A DNA stretch of 64,000 nucleotides, from contig JBJMGV010000025.1 in assembly GCA_045807725.1 (NCBI GenBank), positions 51,019 through 115,018 on the forward strand, written 5' to 3'. Both the position numbers and the translations under genes were made by a program. A model generated the notes under the pieces. That model saw only the letters and a list, made by a program, of their open reading frames with translations, was not told where the DNA came from and made no database searches. The DNA is from DATENM01 sp045807725 (GTDB taxonomy: Bacteria; Acidobacteriota; Blastocatellia; UBA7656). Shown piece by piece: positions 25,694 through 36,459 of the stretch; positions within the stretch are counted from its first letter, which is position 1, and the number at the start of each line of letters is the position of its first letter.

Positions 25694-27181
25694 ATGCGAA
25701 ACGATTCGCCTGCTCACATCGACCTTCGCGCCGTCGCTCATCGGCTGGTGATCGAAGCCGGCTTCGCGCCCGATCTTCCGCCCGCTGTCGAACGAGAAGT
25801 GGAAGCGCTCGACGGCAACCAACCGAATATTACCGCCGCGCCGTCGCCGCGTGATTTGCGCTCGCTGCTCTGGTCTTCGGTTGATAACCAGGAATCGCGC
25901 GACCTCGATCAAGTCGAATACGTCGAGCGGCGAGCCGACGGTGACATACAGGTGATGGTCGGCATTGCCGACGTAGACGCTTTCGTCCCTGTCGGCTCGG
26001 CAACGGATCAACACGCGGCTGAAAACGCGACTTCGGTTTATACCGGCGTCGAGACGTTTCCCATGTTGCCAGAGCGATTGTCTACCGACATCACATCACT
26101 GCTCGGAGGCGTCGAGCGGCTGGCCGTCATCATCGATATGACGGTGACTCCTACAGGCGAGGTGCGATCAAGCGACACCTATCGCGCACGGATTCACAAC
26201 TACGCGAAGCTCGATTATGAATCGGTCGGCAATTGGCTGGAGGGACGCGGCCCTTTGCCTTCAGCCGCAGCCGGCGTGCCGGGGATGGAAGCACAACTGC
26301 GCTTGCAGGACGAAGCCGCCGACCGCCTTCACGCGATGCGGCGGCGACTGGGGGCGCTCGACCTGGAGACCATCGAAGCCAGCCCGGTCACAGATAATGG
26401 TCGCATCGTTGACCTCACCGTCAAACAGAAGAACCGCGCGCGTTCGGTCATCGAAGAGTTCATGGTCGCAGCCAATCAAGCGATGGCCGTCTTCCTGATG
26501 GCGAAAGGCGCGCCGACGATTCAACGCGTGGTGCGGACGCCTGAGCGTTGGCCGCGCATCGTCGAGATTGCCGAGGCGCTCGGCGATAGCTTGCCCGCTG
26601 AGCCGGATTCGCTGGCGCTTTCCATCTTCCTGGCGCGGCGCAAGCAGGCCGACCCTGATCACTTCCCCGATCTCTCGATGTCGGTCGTGAAGCTGTTAGG
26701 CGCGGGCGAGTACGCAGTCATTCAACCGGGCGCAGCGCACGAAGGTCACTTCGGCCTTGCCGCGCACGACTACACGCATTCGACTGCGCCCAACCGCCGC
26801 TTCGCCGATCTCGTCACCCAGCGGTTGATCAAAGCCGTGACCACGGGCCGGGCTGTGCCGTACACGACCGACGAACTGGCGCGCATCGCCGATCACTGCA
26901 CCGAGCGCGACCGTGCGGCGAAGAAGGTCGAACGGAAGATGCGAAAGGTGGCGGCTGCCGTTTTGCTTACGGGGCGCATCGGCGATGAGTTTGACGCCAT
27001 TGTGACCGGCGTGACGCCTAAGGGTACGTTTGCGCGGCTCATTGCGCCGCCGGCGGAAGGGCGCGTCGTGCGCGGCGAGCGCGGACTCGACGTTGGCGAC
27101 AACGTGCGCGTGCGGCTGGTCGGCACGGACGCCGAACGCGGCTTCATTGATTTCGCGGCAGAATCAGTCGGCGGCGGCTAA
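25694..27181 (+). CDS. RNB-domain (RNase II-type) ribonuclease
   Basis: 495 aa. The catalytic RNB domain covers about 50-400. The acidic metal motif reads SSVDNQESRDLDQVEY near 72-87, matching the D...D.D cluster of RNase II with Gln where the fourth Asp often stands, a variant common in a bacterial subgroup. The motif AHDYTHSTAPNRRFADLVTQ near 355-375 is the conserved C-terminal part of RNB. A C-terminal S1-like barrel (about 430-490) contains FDAIVTGVTPKGTFARL. It degrades RNA 3' to 5'. It lacks the large N-terminal cold-shock domains of RNase R. ATG 25694 lies in a short leader with no strong ribosome site. Confidence 0.88.
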   Translation: MRNDSPAHIDLRAVAHRLVIEAGFAPDLPPAVEREVEALDGNQPNITAAPSPRDLRSLLWSSVDNQESRDLDQVEYVERRADGDIQVMVGIADVDAFVPVGSATDQHAAENATSVYTGVETFPMLPERLSTDITSLLGGVERLAVIIDMTVTPTGEVRSSDTYRARIHNYAKLDYESVGNWLEGRGPLPSAAAGVPGMEAQLRLQDEAADRLHAMRRRLGALDLETIEASPVTDNGRIVDLTVKQKNRARSVIEEFMVAANQAMAVFLMAKGAPTIQRVVRTPERWPRIVEIAEALGDSLPAEPDSLALSIFLARRKQADPDHFPDLSMSVVKLLGAGEYAVIQPGAAHEGHFGLAAHDYTHSTAPNRRFADLVTQRLIKAVTTGRAVPYTTDELARIADHCTERDRAAKKVERKMRKVAAAVLLTGRIGDEFDAIVTGVTPKGTFARLIAPPAEGRVVRGERGLDVGDNVRVRLVGTDAERGFIDFAAESVGGG

Positions 27182-27243
27182 TGCTATCTTTACGGTGACG
27201 GCAGCGGTGATGCTGGCTGCTTCGCCGGGCATAAGCGCGGAGT

Positions 27244-29193
27244 TTACGCCGATGGAAAATTTTGAAGGCTGGCGATGAACTCCTGGTCTATCTCAACGTC
27301 CGCGTCGAAGCCGAAGACCCGCGAGTAAAAATACAACTCGCCGTCGAGCGAGCGCTTGATGTTGGCCGCCTGCCGAAAGCCGTGCGCTTCGCCGGCAAAG
27401 GCGATGTAAGCGACAGGCAGGCCCTTCGCCTTCGCCGCTTCATACAGCATCTCGGATTGGTTCGGCGGCACGACTTTGTCTTCAAGCCCCTGAAACAGGA
27501 TGATCGGGCAAGAAAGCTGATCGGTGAAGTGAATGGGCGAACGCGCTTTGTATAGTTCCTTACTTTTAGGATAAGGGCCGATCAGGCTGTGATTATAACG
27601 CGACTCAAACTTGTGGCAGTCCTGTTCGAGCAGCTCAAGATCGCTGATGCCATAATAGCTCGCGCCGGCTTTGAACAGGTTGCGGAACGTCAGCGCCGCA
27701 AGCGTCGTGTAACCGCCGGCGCTGCCGCCGCGAATGATTAACCGCTCGCCGTCCACCTTGCCCTGCTCGGCCAGATAGCGCGCGCCGTTGACGCAATCGT
27801 CAATATCGACGACGCCCCAGTTGCCGTTCAGCCGCTCGCGGTAAGCGCGGCCATAGCCTGTGCTGCCGCCATAGTTCACGTCCAACACGCCGAAGCCCCG
27901 GCTCGTCCAGTATTGAATGTTGAGTTTGAGCGTCGTCGTCGCTGCGCTGGTCGGCCCGCCGTGAATGAAGACAATCAGCGGCGGCTTTTCGACGGCGGAC
28001 GCTTCGTAATTCCGGTTACGCGGCGCGTAGAAGAACGCGAAGGCCGTCAGCCCGCCCGTCGTCGGGAACTCGATGGTTTCAGGAAGCGACAGGTAGCCCG
28101 CGTCAATCGCCACGTTGCTTGATCGGCGCAACACGGTCGTCGTTCGCGTCGCTGTATCCAGTTCAACGACGGCCATTGCTTCGGCAGGCGAGCCGCCGCA
28201 GAAGACCGCCCGACGGCCTACGACGCGCAGGCTGTTGATCTCTGTGTAGGGCGTCTCGATGCGCTCAAGCTGTCGCGTGCGGGTGTCGAGCAAGCCCAAT
28301 TGCCAGTTGCCTTGCTCGTTAAACGCGCAGACGATCATATCCGCCGACGCGAAGCCATACGTCGCCATGCGAAAGCCCCATTGCGGCTGGCCGAACTCGG
28401 CTTGCATCTCGCAGAGCCCTTCCGCCTGCCCGTTGTCATAACGATAAAGGTTCCACCAGCCCGTGCGATCAGAGACGAAATGCAAACGGCCATCGGGCGA
28501 CCATTCGGGTTGAAAGATGGACTCGGTCGCGCCGCCCGCGATCATGCGGCGCTCGCCGAGCGAACCATCATCGTTGATCTCGGCGAGCCATAATTCTGTG
28601 CCGTCCCACGGCAGGTTCGGATGATTCCACGCCAGCCAGGCAAGCCTCTGGCCATCGGGACTGAGGCGCGGCGACGAATAAAAATCATTGCCTTCGATAA
28701 TCACCGTGCCGCTCGTGTCGCCATCGAGATTGATGCTCGCAATCGTGTTGACGCAGTCGTGATCCGATGTGGTGTGGTCTTCGCGCACACAGATCATGCG
28801 ATTGCGCCGCTGATCGATGATGCCATCGGCGTAACGCATCTTCTCTGAAGTCGTGATGGCTTGCGGCGCGGCATCTATCGTCTGACGGTAGAGACGCTGG
28901 TCGCTGAAGCTGGAAAAGTAGATGACACCGGCGCACACCGCGTACGCGCCGCCGCCGTATTCGTGCACGGTGGTGCGCGCGTTAAAATCGGGCGGCGTCA
29001 CGTCTTGAACCTGGCCGTCGGGCGCGCAACGCACGATGCAGTTGCGTCCGCGCTCGGCGGCGCGACCTTCGATCCAAAAGATGTCGTCGCCATCGAGAGC
29101 CGTTTCGCTCAACGCGATAGTGCCCGCAACGATCAGGTCCGAAGTGATAGGCGTTTTCCACGAGCCGTACGGAGCGATGATCTTTTCTGCCAT
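27244..29193 (-). CDS. S9-family prolyl oligopeptidase-like peptidase, cytoplasmic
   Basis: 649 aa from ATG 29193 (MAEKIIAPYGSWKTPITSD). Upstream in-frame codons are antisense to the next promoter and are not used. It has a propeller (about 30-370) with SPDGQRLAWLAWNHPNLPWD and SPDGRLHFVSDRTGWWNLYR, then the hydrolase domain with catalytic Ser in IRGGSAGGYTTLAAL near 495, Asp in GLEDKVVPP near 585 and His in GEAHGFRQA near 620. PWDGTELW and HGGPTSA are typical of the S9C-like bacterial group. No signal peptide. It is divergent from the acyltransferase-like gene across a short promoter region. Confidence 0.9.
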   Translation of the reverse strand: MAEKIIAPYGSWKTPITSDLIVAGTIALSETALDGDDIFWIEGRAAERGRNCIVRCAPDGQVQDVTPPDFNARTTVHEYGGGAYAVCAGVIYFSSFSDQRLYRQTIDAAPQAITTSEKMRYADGIIDQRRNRMICVREDHTTSDHDCVNTIASINLDGDTSGTVIIEGNDFYSSPRLSPDGQRLAWLAWNHPNLPWDGTELWLAEINDDGSLGERRMIAGGATESIFQPEWSPDGRLHFVSDRTGWWNLYRYDNGQAEGLCEMQAEFGQPQWGFRMATYGFASADMIVCAFNEQGNWQLGLLDTRTRQLERIETPYTEINSLRVVGRRAVFCGGSPAEAMAVVELDTATRTTTVLRRSSNVAIDAGYLSLPETIEFPTTGGLTAFAFFYAPRNRNYEASAVEKPPLIVFIHGGPTSAATTTLKLNIQYWTSRGFGVLDVNYGGSTGYGRAYRERLNGNWGVVDIDDCVNGARYLAEQGKVDGERLIIRGGSAGGYTTLAALTFRNLFKAGASYYGISDLELLEQDCHKFESRYNHSLIGPYPKSKELYKARSPIHFTDQLSCPIILFQGLEDKVVPPNQSEMLYEAAKAKGLPVAYIAFAGEAHGFRQAANIKRSLDGELYFYSRVFGFDADVEIDQEFIASLQNFPSA

Positions 29194-29259
29194 AACGAAT
29201 AAGACTTTATCCGTTGCCGCGACGCCCGTCCACTGCCGGCGAGCGATTCGCGGCGGCGC

Positions 29260-29289
29260 TTCGCAATGGCTGACGGCGCGGTTTATAAT
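29260..29289 (+). promoter_or_regulatory. Putative sigma-70-type promoter for the 29324 gene
   Basis: A TTCGCA box (4 of 6 matches to TTGACA), an 18-nt spacer and a perfect TATAAT at 29284-29289 place transcription start about 28 nt before ATG 29324. It lies between divergently transcribed genes. Confidence 0.5.
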
Positions 29290-29323
29290 CTCACTCCTCA
29301 CGAGAAAGGCTGAGACACAAGCG

Positions 29324-30364
29324 ATGATTATAATGATCCGACTATTTCGCCGCGCGCCGGTTGCTTTGTTGTTGCTGATGCTGTTCGCGCCGTCCGCGCC
29401 AGCGCAAGAACAGCAGTTCGCGCGACTCGGCGATTTCGAGCTAGTAAGCGGTGAAGTGATACGCGACTGCCGCATCGGCTATCGCACCTTCGGCAAGCTC
29501 AACGCAGATAAATCGAACGCCATCCTTGTTCCGACCTGGGCGCTGGGAACGACCGAACAGTTGATGACGAACTTCGGCTCTGGCCGCTTGATCGACACGA
29601 CGAAATACTTTGTCGTCGCCGTAGACGCGCTCGGCAACGGCGTCTCGTCTTCGCCGTCAAACAGCCAGTCGCAACCGCGTATGCGCTTCCCGAAATTCAC
29701 CGTCCGCGATATGGTCAACACGCAGCACGAGCTGTTGACGAAGACGCTCGGCCTGACTCATCTGAAAGCGGTCGTCGGCATTTCGATGGGCGGTATGCAG
29801 ACCTTCGAGTGGATGGTGGCTTATCCCAATTTTATGGACAAGGCCGTGCCCATCGTCGGCTCGCCGCGCCTCGCACCCTTTGACTTGCTGCACTGGCAGG
29901 CGCAGATCGACGCGATTATGAATGATCGCGGCTGGAACAATGGTGACTACACGACGAACCCCGCGCGCGAGGCCGAGTATGAGTTCGGCGCGATTCTGTT
30001 GACGACGCCCGACGAGGTCAACCGGCGACTCACGCGGCAGAAGGTTTTTGAGGAGATTGAGAAAGCGAAGAAGGCCCCGTCAGCCGATGCCAACAACAAG
30101 GTCCGACAGGTGCAGGCGATGATGGCGCTCGACGTTTCAACTCGCTTTGACGGTTCGATGGAACGCGCAGCGGCAGCCGTGAAAGCGAAGGCGCTGGTCA
30201 TCGTGGCGAAGCTCGATCACGTTGTCACGCCCAGCCCGGCGCTTGAGTTCGCGCGATTGCTCGGCGCAAAGACGATTGAGCTGGAGAGCGATTGCGGTCA
30301 CGGCGCGTCGTGGTGCGAAGGCCAGAAAGTGAGCGCGGCGGTCGCCGATTTTCTTGCGCCTTGA
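29324..30364 (+). CDS. Alpha/beta hydrolase, homoserine O-acetyltransferase-like, exported
   Basis: 346 aa. After a signal peptide (about 1-25, ending APAQ), the sequence follows the MetX fold: DCRIGYRTFGKLNADKSNAI, LVPTWALGTTEQ, nucleophile in VVGISMGGMQTFEWMVAYP near 145, Asp in VAKLDHVVTP near 295, His in DCGHGASW near 325. True MetX proteins act in the cytosol; a predicted export signal argues for a different esterase or acyltransferase role here. The start is ATG 29324 or 29333. Repeat array copy 2 begins about 35 nt past the stop. Confidence 0.82.
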   Translation: MIIMIRLFRRAPVALLLLMLFAPSAPAQEQQFARLGDFELVSGEVIRDCRIGYRTFGKLNADKSNAILVPTWALGTTEQLMTNFGSGRLIDTTKYFVVAVDALGNGVSSSPSNSQSQPRMRFPKFTVRDMVNTQHELLTKTLGLTHLKAVVGISMGGMQTFEWMVAYPNFMDKAVPIVGSPRLAPFDLLHWQAQIDAIMNDRGWNNGDYTTNPAREAEYEFGAILLTTPDEVNRRLTRQKVFEEIEKAKKAPSADANNKVRQVQAMMALDVSTRFDGSMERAAAAVKAKALVIVAKLDHVVTPSPALEFARLLGAKTIELESDCGHGASWCEGQKVSAAVADFLAP

Positions 30365-30399
30365 TGGTCAATCGCCGATTACCGTGAGATCATCGGCGG

Positions 30400-30690
30400 T
30401 GAGTCCGCGCCGCGTAGCGGCGGATGAGTTTAGCCAGGCATTTCAACGCCTGGGAAACTGCCGCGTAGCGGCGGTTGAGTTTAGCCAGGCGTTTCAACGC
30501 CTGGAAGTCAACGGCGCGGTGATCGCGTCGCGTCAGCGACGCCTGAATGCCCGCCGATTCAAGCGTCGCTGACGCGACGCCACAACGATGACGATGGTCG
30601 GTGCAGGCATTGAAATGCCTGCCTAAATTCACCTGCCGCTACGCGGCATGCGGTGCGAGCGTTGAAACGCCTGCCTAAGCGCGCGGTTGG
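30400..30690. repeat. Composite hairpin repeat array, copy 2 (inverted relative to copy 1)
   Basis: The modules are those of the 3.8-4.3 kb array, in reverse orientation: CCGCGTAGCGGCGG, AGCCAGGCGTTTCAACGCCTGG and GCGTCGCGTCAGCGACGCC. Positions 30459-30581 are nearly identical to the complement of 4050-4173. The right end (30601-30680) has the single-unit form GCAGGCATTGAAATGCCTGC plus GCCGCTACGCGGC. There is no gene here. Confidence 0.85.
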
Positions 30691-30912
30691 TGTTCAAATC
30701 TAAGACAGCCCGCCTGTATTGTTAGTCACTGCCTACCCGCGAAACCCTGACCGATGTGACATAGAGAACGTGCGCAGACCGGCGGATGATGCGGCGGCTC
30801 TGCGATTCTGTCATCGGTACGCGAAATGCTTTTTTGATCGGCTCACGCCGATTGTGGTGTTAGCCGGTGGACGCTATGGATCACGCACGGAATAAAAGAT
30901 TGAGGTGGGAAA
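30691..30912. other. Non-coding stretch upstream of the PAP2 gene
   Basis: This is the rest of the 548-nt gap between genes. It holds a run of Ts followed by a small hairpin, ATCGGC-TCAC-GCCGAT (30837-30852), and a ribosome site (GAGGTGGG) just before ATG 30913. I see no RNA gene or convincing promoter in it. Confidence 0.4.
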
Positions 30913-31830
30913 ATGATAGACTGCCGATCTGCTATCCGCGTCGCCGCTGTCTTCTTCGCTTGCGTACTGATGACCGTCAGTAACGCCTTCGCACAGACAT
31001 CATCACCTGATCCATCGCCATCGCAAACGCCGACTGACGTTGTCGCGGACGCTTCCGCACAATCATCAACCCAATCCTCCAAGCCCTCGCCCGAACGGCA
31101 ATTCTTAAAGAACCTGCTGCGCGATCAGCGCGCCATCTGGACTGCGCCGCTGCACATCAAGGAAGCGACGCCGTGGCGGTTCATCACCATCGGCGCAGTC
31201 TCGACGGCGCTGCTGTTGACCGACGAGCACACTGCCGCGCGGCTCGGCGATAACGCAGGAAGATTGAATATCAGCAGCAACGTCAGCCGCGCCGGCTCGT
31301 GGTATGGAATGGCCATCGTCAGCGGCGGGTTCTATGTGGTGGGCCGCGTCGCGCACAGCGACAAGGCGCGCGAGACTGGCGTATTAAGCGCCGAAGCCCT
31401 GATCGATGGCATCGTCGTTGGGCAGGCGTTCAAAGTCATCACTCAGCGCAAGCGCCCGCTCGATCAACCCGGCGAAGCGCAGTTCTTCAACGGCGGGTCG
31501 GCCTTCCCCTCCGGCCACAGCATCAACGCGTGGGCCGTCGCTACGGTGGTCGCGCACGAATACGACAACCTGCCGGCGCAACTCACCGCTTACGGCTTGG
31601 CGAGCCTGGTCAGCGTGTCGCGCTTCACGGGCCAGCGTCATTACCTGTCGGACATCTTCGTCGGCGGCGCGATTGGCTATGGCATTGGCCGCTACGTCTA
31701 CCGCGCCCACCACGACACGGCGCTCGATGCCAGCGTCGCCGAGCGAGGCAATAAGTGGCGGCCAGCGGTCAGCCCCATTTATAGCCGCGCCAACCGCGAA
31801 TATGGACTCACGCTGACGTGGGGACTTTAA
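30913..31830 (+). CDS. PAP2-family (phosphatidic acid) phosphatase, membrane-associated
   Basis: 305 aa. A signal peptide ending AFAQ is followed by a Ser/Pro/Thr-rich linker (about 30-62) and then a PAP2 domain with all three motifs: KVITQRKRPLD near 175, FPSGHSINAW near 197 and SRFTGQRHYLSDIFVGG near 238. Hydrophobic helices surround these motifs. The family removes phosphate from lipid or polyprenyl phosphates at the outer face of the inner membrane. The Ser/Pro linker suggests that the domain is tethered away from a processed N-terminus. Single gene. Confidence 0.87.
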   Translation: MIDCRSAIRVAAVFFACVLMTVSNAFAQTSSPDPSPSQTPTDVVADASAQSSTQSSKPSPERQFLKNLLRDQRAIWTAPLHIKEATPWRFITIGAVSTALLLTDEHTAARLGDNAGRLNISSNVSRAGSWYGMAIVSGGFYVVGRVAHSDKARETGVLSAEALIDGIVVGQAFKVITQRKRPLDQPGEAQFFNGGSAFPSGHSINAWAVATVVAHEYDNLPAQLTAYGLASLVSVSRFTGQRHYLSDIFVGGAIGYGIGRYVYRAHHDTALDASVAERGNKWRPAVSPIYSRANREYGLTLTWGL

Positions 31831-31849
31831 GAAGGCGGCGTGGGGTTGT

Positions 31850-32149
31850 TCACTCGACGCTATCGAAGATGAGCACGCGCGACCAGTAATGCGCGCACTC
31901 TTGCCGGAAGCGTTCGTGCGCGTCGTGGACTTGATAGAAATCGTGTCCCTGTTGGTCATCGAACAACAGGACGAGCGCGTAGCTGTAGCCGCGCTCGATG
32001 ACCGGGCGGTCGGTGTCCGCAGGGATGCCGATGTGCGACTGGCGCACGCTCTCGATAGCGGCGATCTTTTCCAACTCGTGCCGGAACGCTTCGCGCTCGT
32101 CGGCAGACAATCCTTCGTTCAACCAGAAGTAAACCGAATGTATGAACAT
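31850..32149 (-). CDS. Dabb-family (stress-responsive alpha/beta barrel) protein
   Basis: 99 aa, the full family length. It opens with MFIHSVYFWLNEGLSADERE and continues GYSYALVLLFDDQQGHDFYQ, ending in the HERFRQECAHYW segment, the usual Dabb layout of a ferredoxin-like dimer. Some members are cyclases or stress proteins; the function here is not known. It is convergent with the PAP2 gene and separated from the TonB-C gene by 73 nt. Confidence 0.82.
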   Translation of the reverse strand: MFIHSVYFWLNEGLSADEREAFRHELEKIAAIESVRQSHIGIPADTDRPVIERGYSYALVLLFDDQQGHDFYQVHDAHERFRQECAHYWSRVLIFDSVE

Positions 32150-32222
32150 CAGCAGTTCTCCTCAAACAGACGTGTTTGTGACGCGGCCCGCCCGCCTCTG
32201 ATCTCTTGAATCTCCGCGCGCG

Positions 32223-33263
32223 TTAGGGGAAGGTCAGGGGAAAGGGAAACCTGCGCCTGGTTTTTTGCTGCTTCTGTTTTTCAGCTTCGCGGGCCTTGCG
32301 CTGCTCTTCTTCAAGCTCCAGCAGTGACGGCGGCGGCGGCGCGAATGAAATCTCTTCGCGGAAGGTGGCGTAGACCGGCTTGCCGTTGAGCAGCGCCGGC
32401 GAAAACTGGTACCGCCGGAAGGCATCCATCGCGCGGTCGTCAATCACCGGGTCGAGCGAACGCACCACACGCACGTTGATGATTTTGCCTTCGGGAGTGA
32501 CCGTGCCCGCCAGCAGCACAGAGCCGCGAACCGGCCTGGCGCTTTCAAACTTCGGCGCGACGCGCTCGGTCGCTACAGGCGGCGTGAAGCGGTCGCTCTC
32601 TTTCATCACCAGCGGACGGCCATATTCATCCACAGGATGCGACAACTGCTCTGGCCGGTTGCGCAGGTTGGCGAGCGGCACCAGCTCAGGCGTTATCGAA
32701 ACCAGCAGGGCGCGCTCGATGGGAACGCTCTGCTGCGCGCCGCCTGCGCCGATGTAATACTTGACGCCGAACATGCCTTTGCCGCCGCGCAGCAACACGG
32801 TTTCGTAATTTTCAAACTCGATGTTCTTCACATCGAGCAGCGGCTGATTGCCATAGCGCACCGTCACGTCGAGCTTCATATAACCGCGAATCACTTCGCG
32901 CGGCGTCAATACCAGCGTCATATATTCGGGGCCGAGCAGCACCGCATCATTGAATGTATCGCCGCCGCGCAAGCCGACCGAGCGAACGTGGCGCACGGCC
33001 AACTCGTCGAGCTTATGCTTGTCTTTGATGTAAGCCCTCTCTTCGTCGGCGGACGAGAATGTGCTGTTGAGTCGTATCGTCTCTTCGATGGCCGCCGAGC
33101 GTTGCGGGTCATACTGATAGATGGCGAAGGTCAGGTTGACGCCATACTCGTGCCCGGCGACACGTGGCGTGGTCGGCGTTTGCGTGCTGCCCGATTGCGC
33201 TGCCGCCATCGCGGACAGCCAGAGAATTGCGACAAGTGGATAGATGAATCGGCGAACGTCCAT
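32223..33263 (-). CDS. TonB C-terminal-domain protein, exported
   Basis: 346 aa. A signal peptide (1-22, ending AAAQ) is followed by a middle region unlike known families (about 35-215). The TonB-C domain (about 240-318) follows the pattern VLLAGTVTPEGKIINVRVV, then DPVIDDRAMDAFRRYQFSPA and NGKPVYATF. A Lys/Arg-rich tail ends the protein (KQKQQKTRRRFPFPLTFP). TonB-C proteins carry energy to outer-membrane receptors or act as periplasmic scaffolds; without a transmembrane anchor beyond the signal, the second is as likely. The stop of rsmI is 4 nt upstream, so they are co-transcribed. Confidence 0.78.
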   Translation of the reverse strand: MDVRRFIYPLVAILWLSAMAAAQSGSTQTPTTPRVAGHEYGVNLTFAIYQYDPQRSAAIEETIRLNSTFSSADEERAYIKDKHKLDELAVRHVRSVGLRGGDTFNDAVLLGPEYMTLVLTPREVIRGYMKLDVTVRYGNQPLLDVKNIEFENYETVLLRGGKGMFGVKYYIGAGGAQQSVPIERALLVSITPELVPLANLRNRPEQLSHPVDEYGRPLVMKESDRFTPPVATERVAPKFESARPVRGSVLLAGTVTPEGKIINVRVVRSLDPVIDDRAMDAFRRYQFSPALLNGKPVYATFREEISFAPPPPSLLELEEEQRKAREAEKQKQQKTRRRFPFPLTFP

Positions 33264-33267
33264 AAAT

Positions 33268-34136
33268 TTATTCTACATCATCGGAAGGAATTTCAGCCGC
33301 CGCGCGCTCGTTCACGAGCCGACGGTAGGCTTCGCTTTTACTTAAGCCGCGCGCACGGGCGACGCGTTTGAGCGCGGCCCGTTGATCGAGCCCGGCATCG
33401 CGCATCAAGGCCGCGACTTCTTCGGCGACCGAGCGCATAGGTTCTTCGCTATCTGCCGCGCCTTCCGTTAGAGGCCCGATCAGCATCACGAGTTCGCCGC
33501 GCACGTCGCTTTCCGCTAACGTTCGCATCACTTCATCAAGCGTGCCGCGAATAAACTCTTCGTGCACTTTGGTCAGCTCGCGCGCCAACACACACTGGCG
33601 ATTGCCGAGCGCAACACGCGCATCCGCGAGCGTCGCTTTGATGCGGTGCGGCGCTTCGTAAAAGACCAGTGTCGCCTTGACGCCGGCAAGCGCCGAAAGC
33701 CGCGCCCGCCGCTGCGATGGTTTGGATGCTAGAAAGCCCGCGAAATAGAACTCGTCCGTCGCCAGCCCCGAAGCTGCCAGCGCCGCAATCAACGCTGACG
33801 GGCCGGGCACTGGCACGACCTCGATGCCTTGCGCGATGGCTTCTTGCACGAGGCGGAAACCGGGATCGGAAACCAGCGGCGTGCCGGCGTCCGAAACCAG
33901 CGCGACGCTCGCGCCCGACTTGAGTCGTTCGATCAATTCAACCGTGCGCTCGCGCTCGTTGTGCTCGTGATAGCTGACAGTAGGCTTCGAGATTTGATAA
34001 TGCGAGAGCAGCTTGCGTGTGTGGCGCGTGTCTTCGCAGGCGATCAGGTCAACCTCGCCGAGCAAGCGCAGGGCGCGCAACGTGATGTCTTCGAGATTAC
34101 CTATTGGCGTGGCGATGACGTAGAGCGAACCGTGCA

Positions 34137-34140
<4 letters not shown>
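33268..34140 (-). CDS. rsmI: 16S rRNA (cytidine(1402)-2'-O)-methyltransferase RsmI
   Basis: 290 aa, normal for RsmI. SAM-dependent tetrapyrrole-methylase fold: YVIATPIGNLEDITLRALR at the start, CEDTRHTRKLLSHYQI near 36-50, VALVSDAGTPLVSDPGFRL near 78-96, and a VPGPSALIAALAASGL segment near 107. It methylates the 2'-O of C1402 in 16S rRNA. The ATG overlaps the stop of the upstream hybrid kinase gene by 4 nt, so it appears to be the downstream end of the chemosensory operon. Confidence 0.93.
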
Positions 34141-35801
<1,661 letters not shown>

Positions 35802-35841
35802 CGTGTGCCCTTTCCAGCTTGCTTAAAACTGACCGACCGCG

Positions 35842-36459
35842 TCAGCGGCCCTGCCTCTCTTCCCAACTCTCGGCCTCTTGAATCAATCGGTCGAGCGATG
35901 CGACGTTCAAGACGATCACCAGATAGCCGCTGACGGCGCTGTCGCGCAGGTGAAAGGCCGTGTAGACGACCAGCGCGTAACGCAACTCTTCACTTTCGAC
36001 TTTCATTGACCGCAGCAAGGCGTCGAGCGTTTCGAGGTGCAGGCGCGGCACTGAAAATGAGACGTGAACCTGTAGCAGATTGCCGAACATTCCCAGACAG
36101 GCGTTCAAAAGAATGTTGCCCACTTCGGTGAGGACTTCGCGGGCCGAGGCGTTGAGCCGTTGCGATTTCATGCGCTCGTCGGTCAGCAGGTCGGCGAGCG
36201 TGACTGCGCCATCATAATTCAACAGCAGCAGCGCGTCGCCCGCCACCGGGCCGCTGAAGACCTGATGCACGGTTGCGACTTCAGCCGGCAGGAACTCGGC
36301 CAGCGCCCTGCTCAATTCGCTGACGGGGAAGATGGCGACCTTCGGCACGTCGAGCAAAACCCTGTGCCCGGTCAGTTCCGACAGCGATGCCGCCGTGCGC
36401 GAGAAGGCGATGTTGATCAACTCGGACAGCGCGTCCTTCTGCTGTTCAGTTAATTCCAT
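35842..36459 (-). CDS. cheC: CheC-type CheY-P phosphatase
   Basis: 205 aa. Both ExxN active-site signatures of the CheC/CheX/FliY family are present: LSELINIAF near 16-22 and LTEVGNILLNACLG near 110-122, each with the Glu and Asn that position water on phospho-Asp. VPKVAIFPV precedes the usual beta strands. It dephosphorylates CheY-P. ATG 36459 follows AAGGAG by 6 nt; a start 7 codons upstream is excluded by that site. It overlaps the end of the cheY-like gene by 14 nt, so it is translationally coupled to its probable substrate. Confidence 0.83.
   Translation of the reverse strand: MELTEQQKDALSELINIAFSRTAASLSELTGHRVLLDVPKVAIFPVSELSRALAEFLPAEVATVHQVFSGPVAGDALLLLNYDGAVTLADLLTDERMKSQRLNASAREVLTEVGNILLNACLGMFGNLLQVHVSFSVPRLHLETLDALLRSMKVESEELRYALVVYTAFHLRDSAVSGYLVIVLNVASLDRLIQEAESWEERQGR

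Noticed and set aside
4050..30581. A 26-kb genomic island bounded by inverted repeats
   Set aside because: The enclosed genes show no integrase, att site or change of codon style. The repeats are more simply two copies of a dispersed array.
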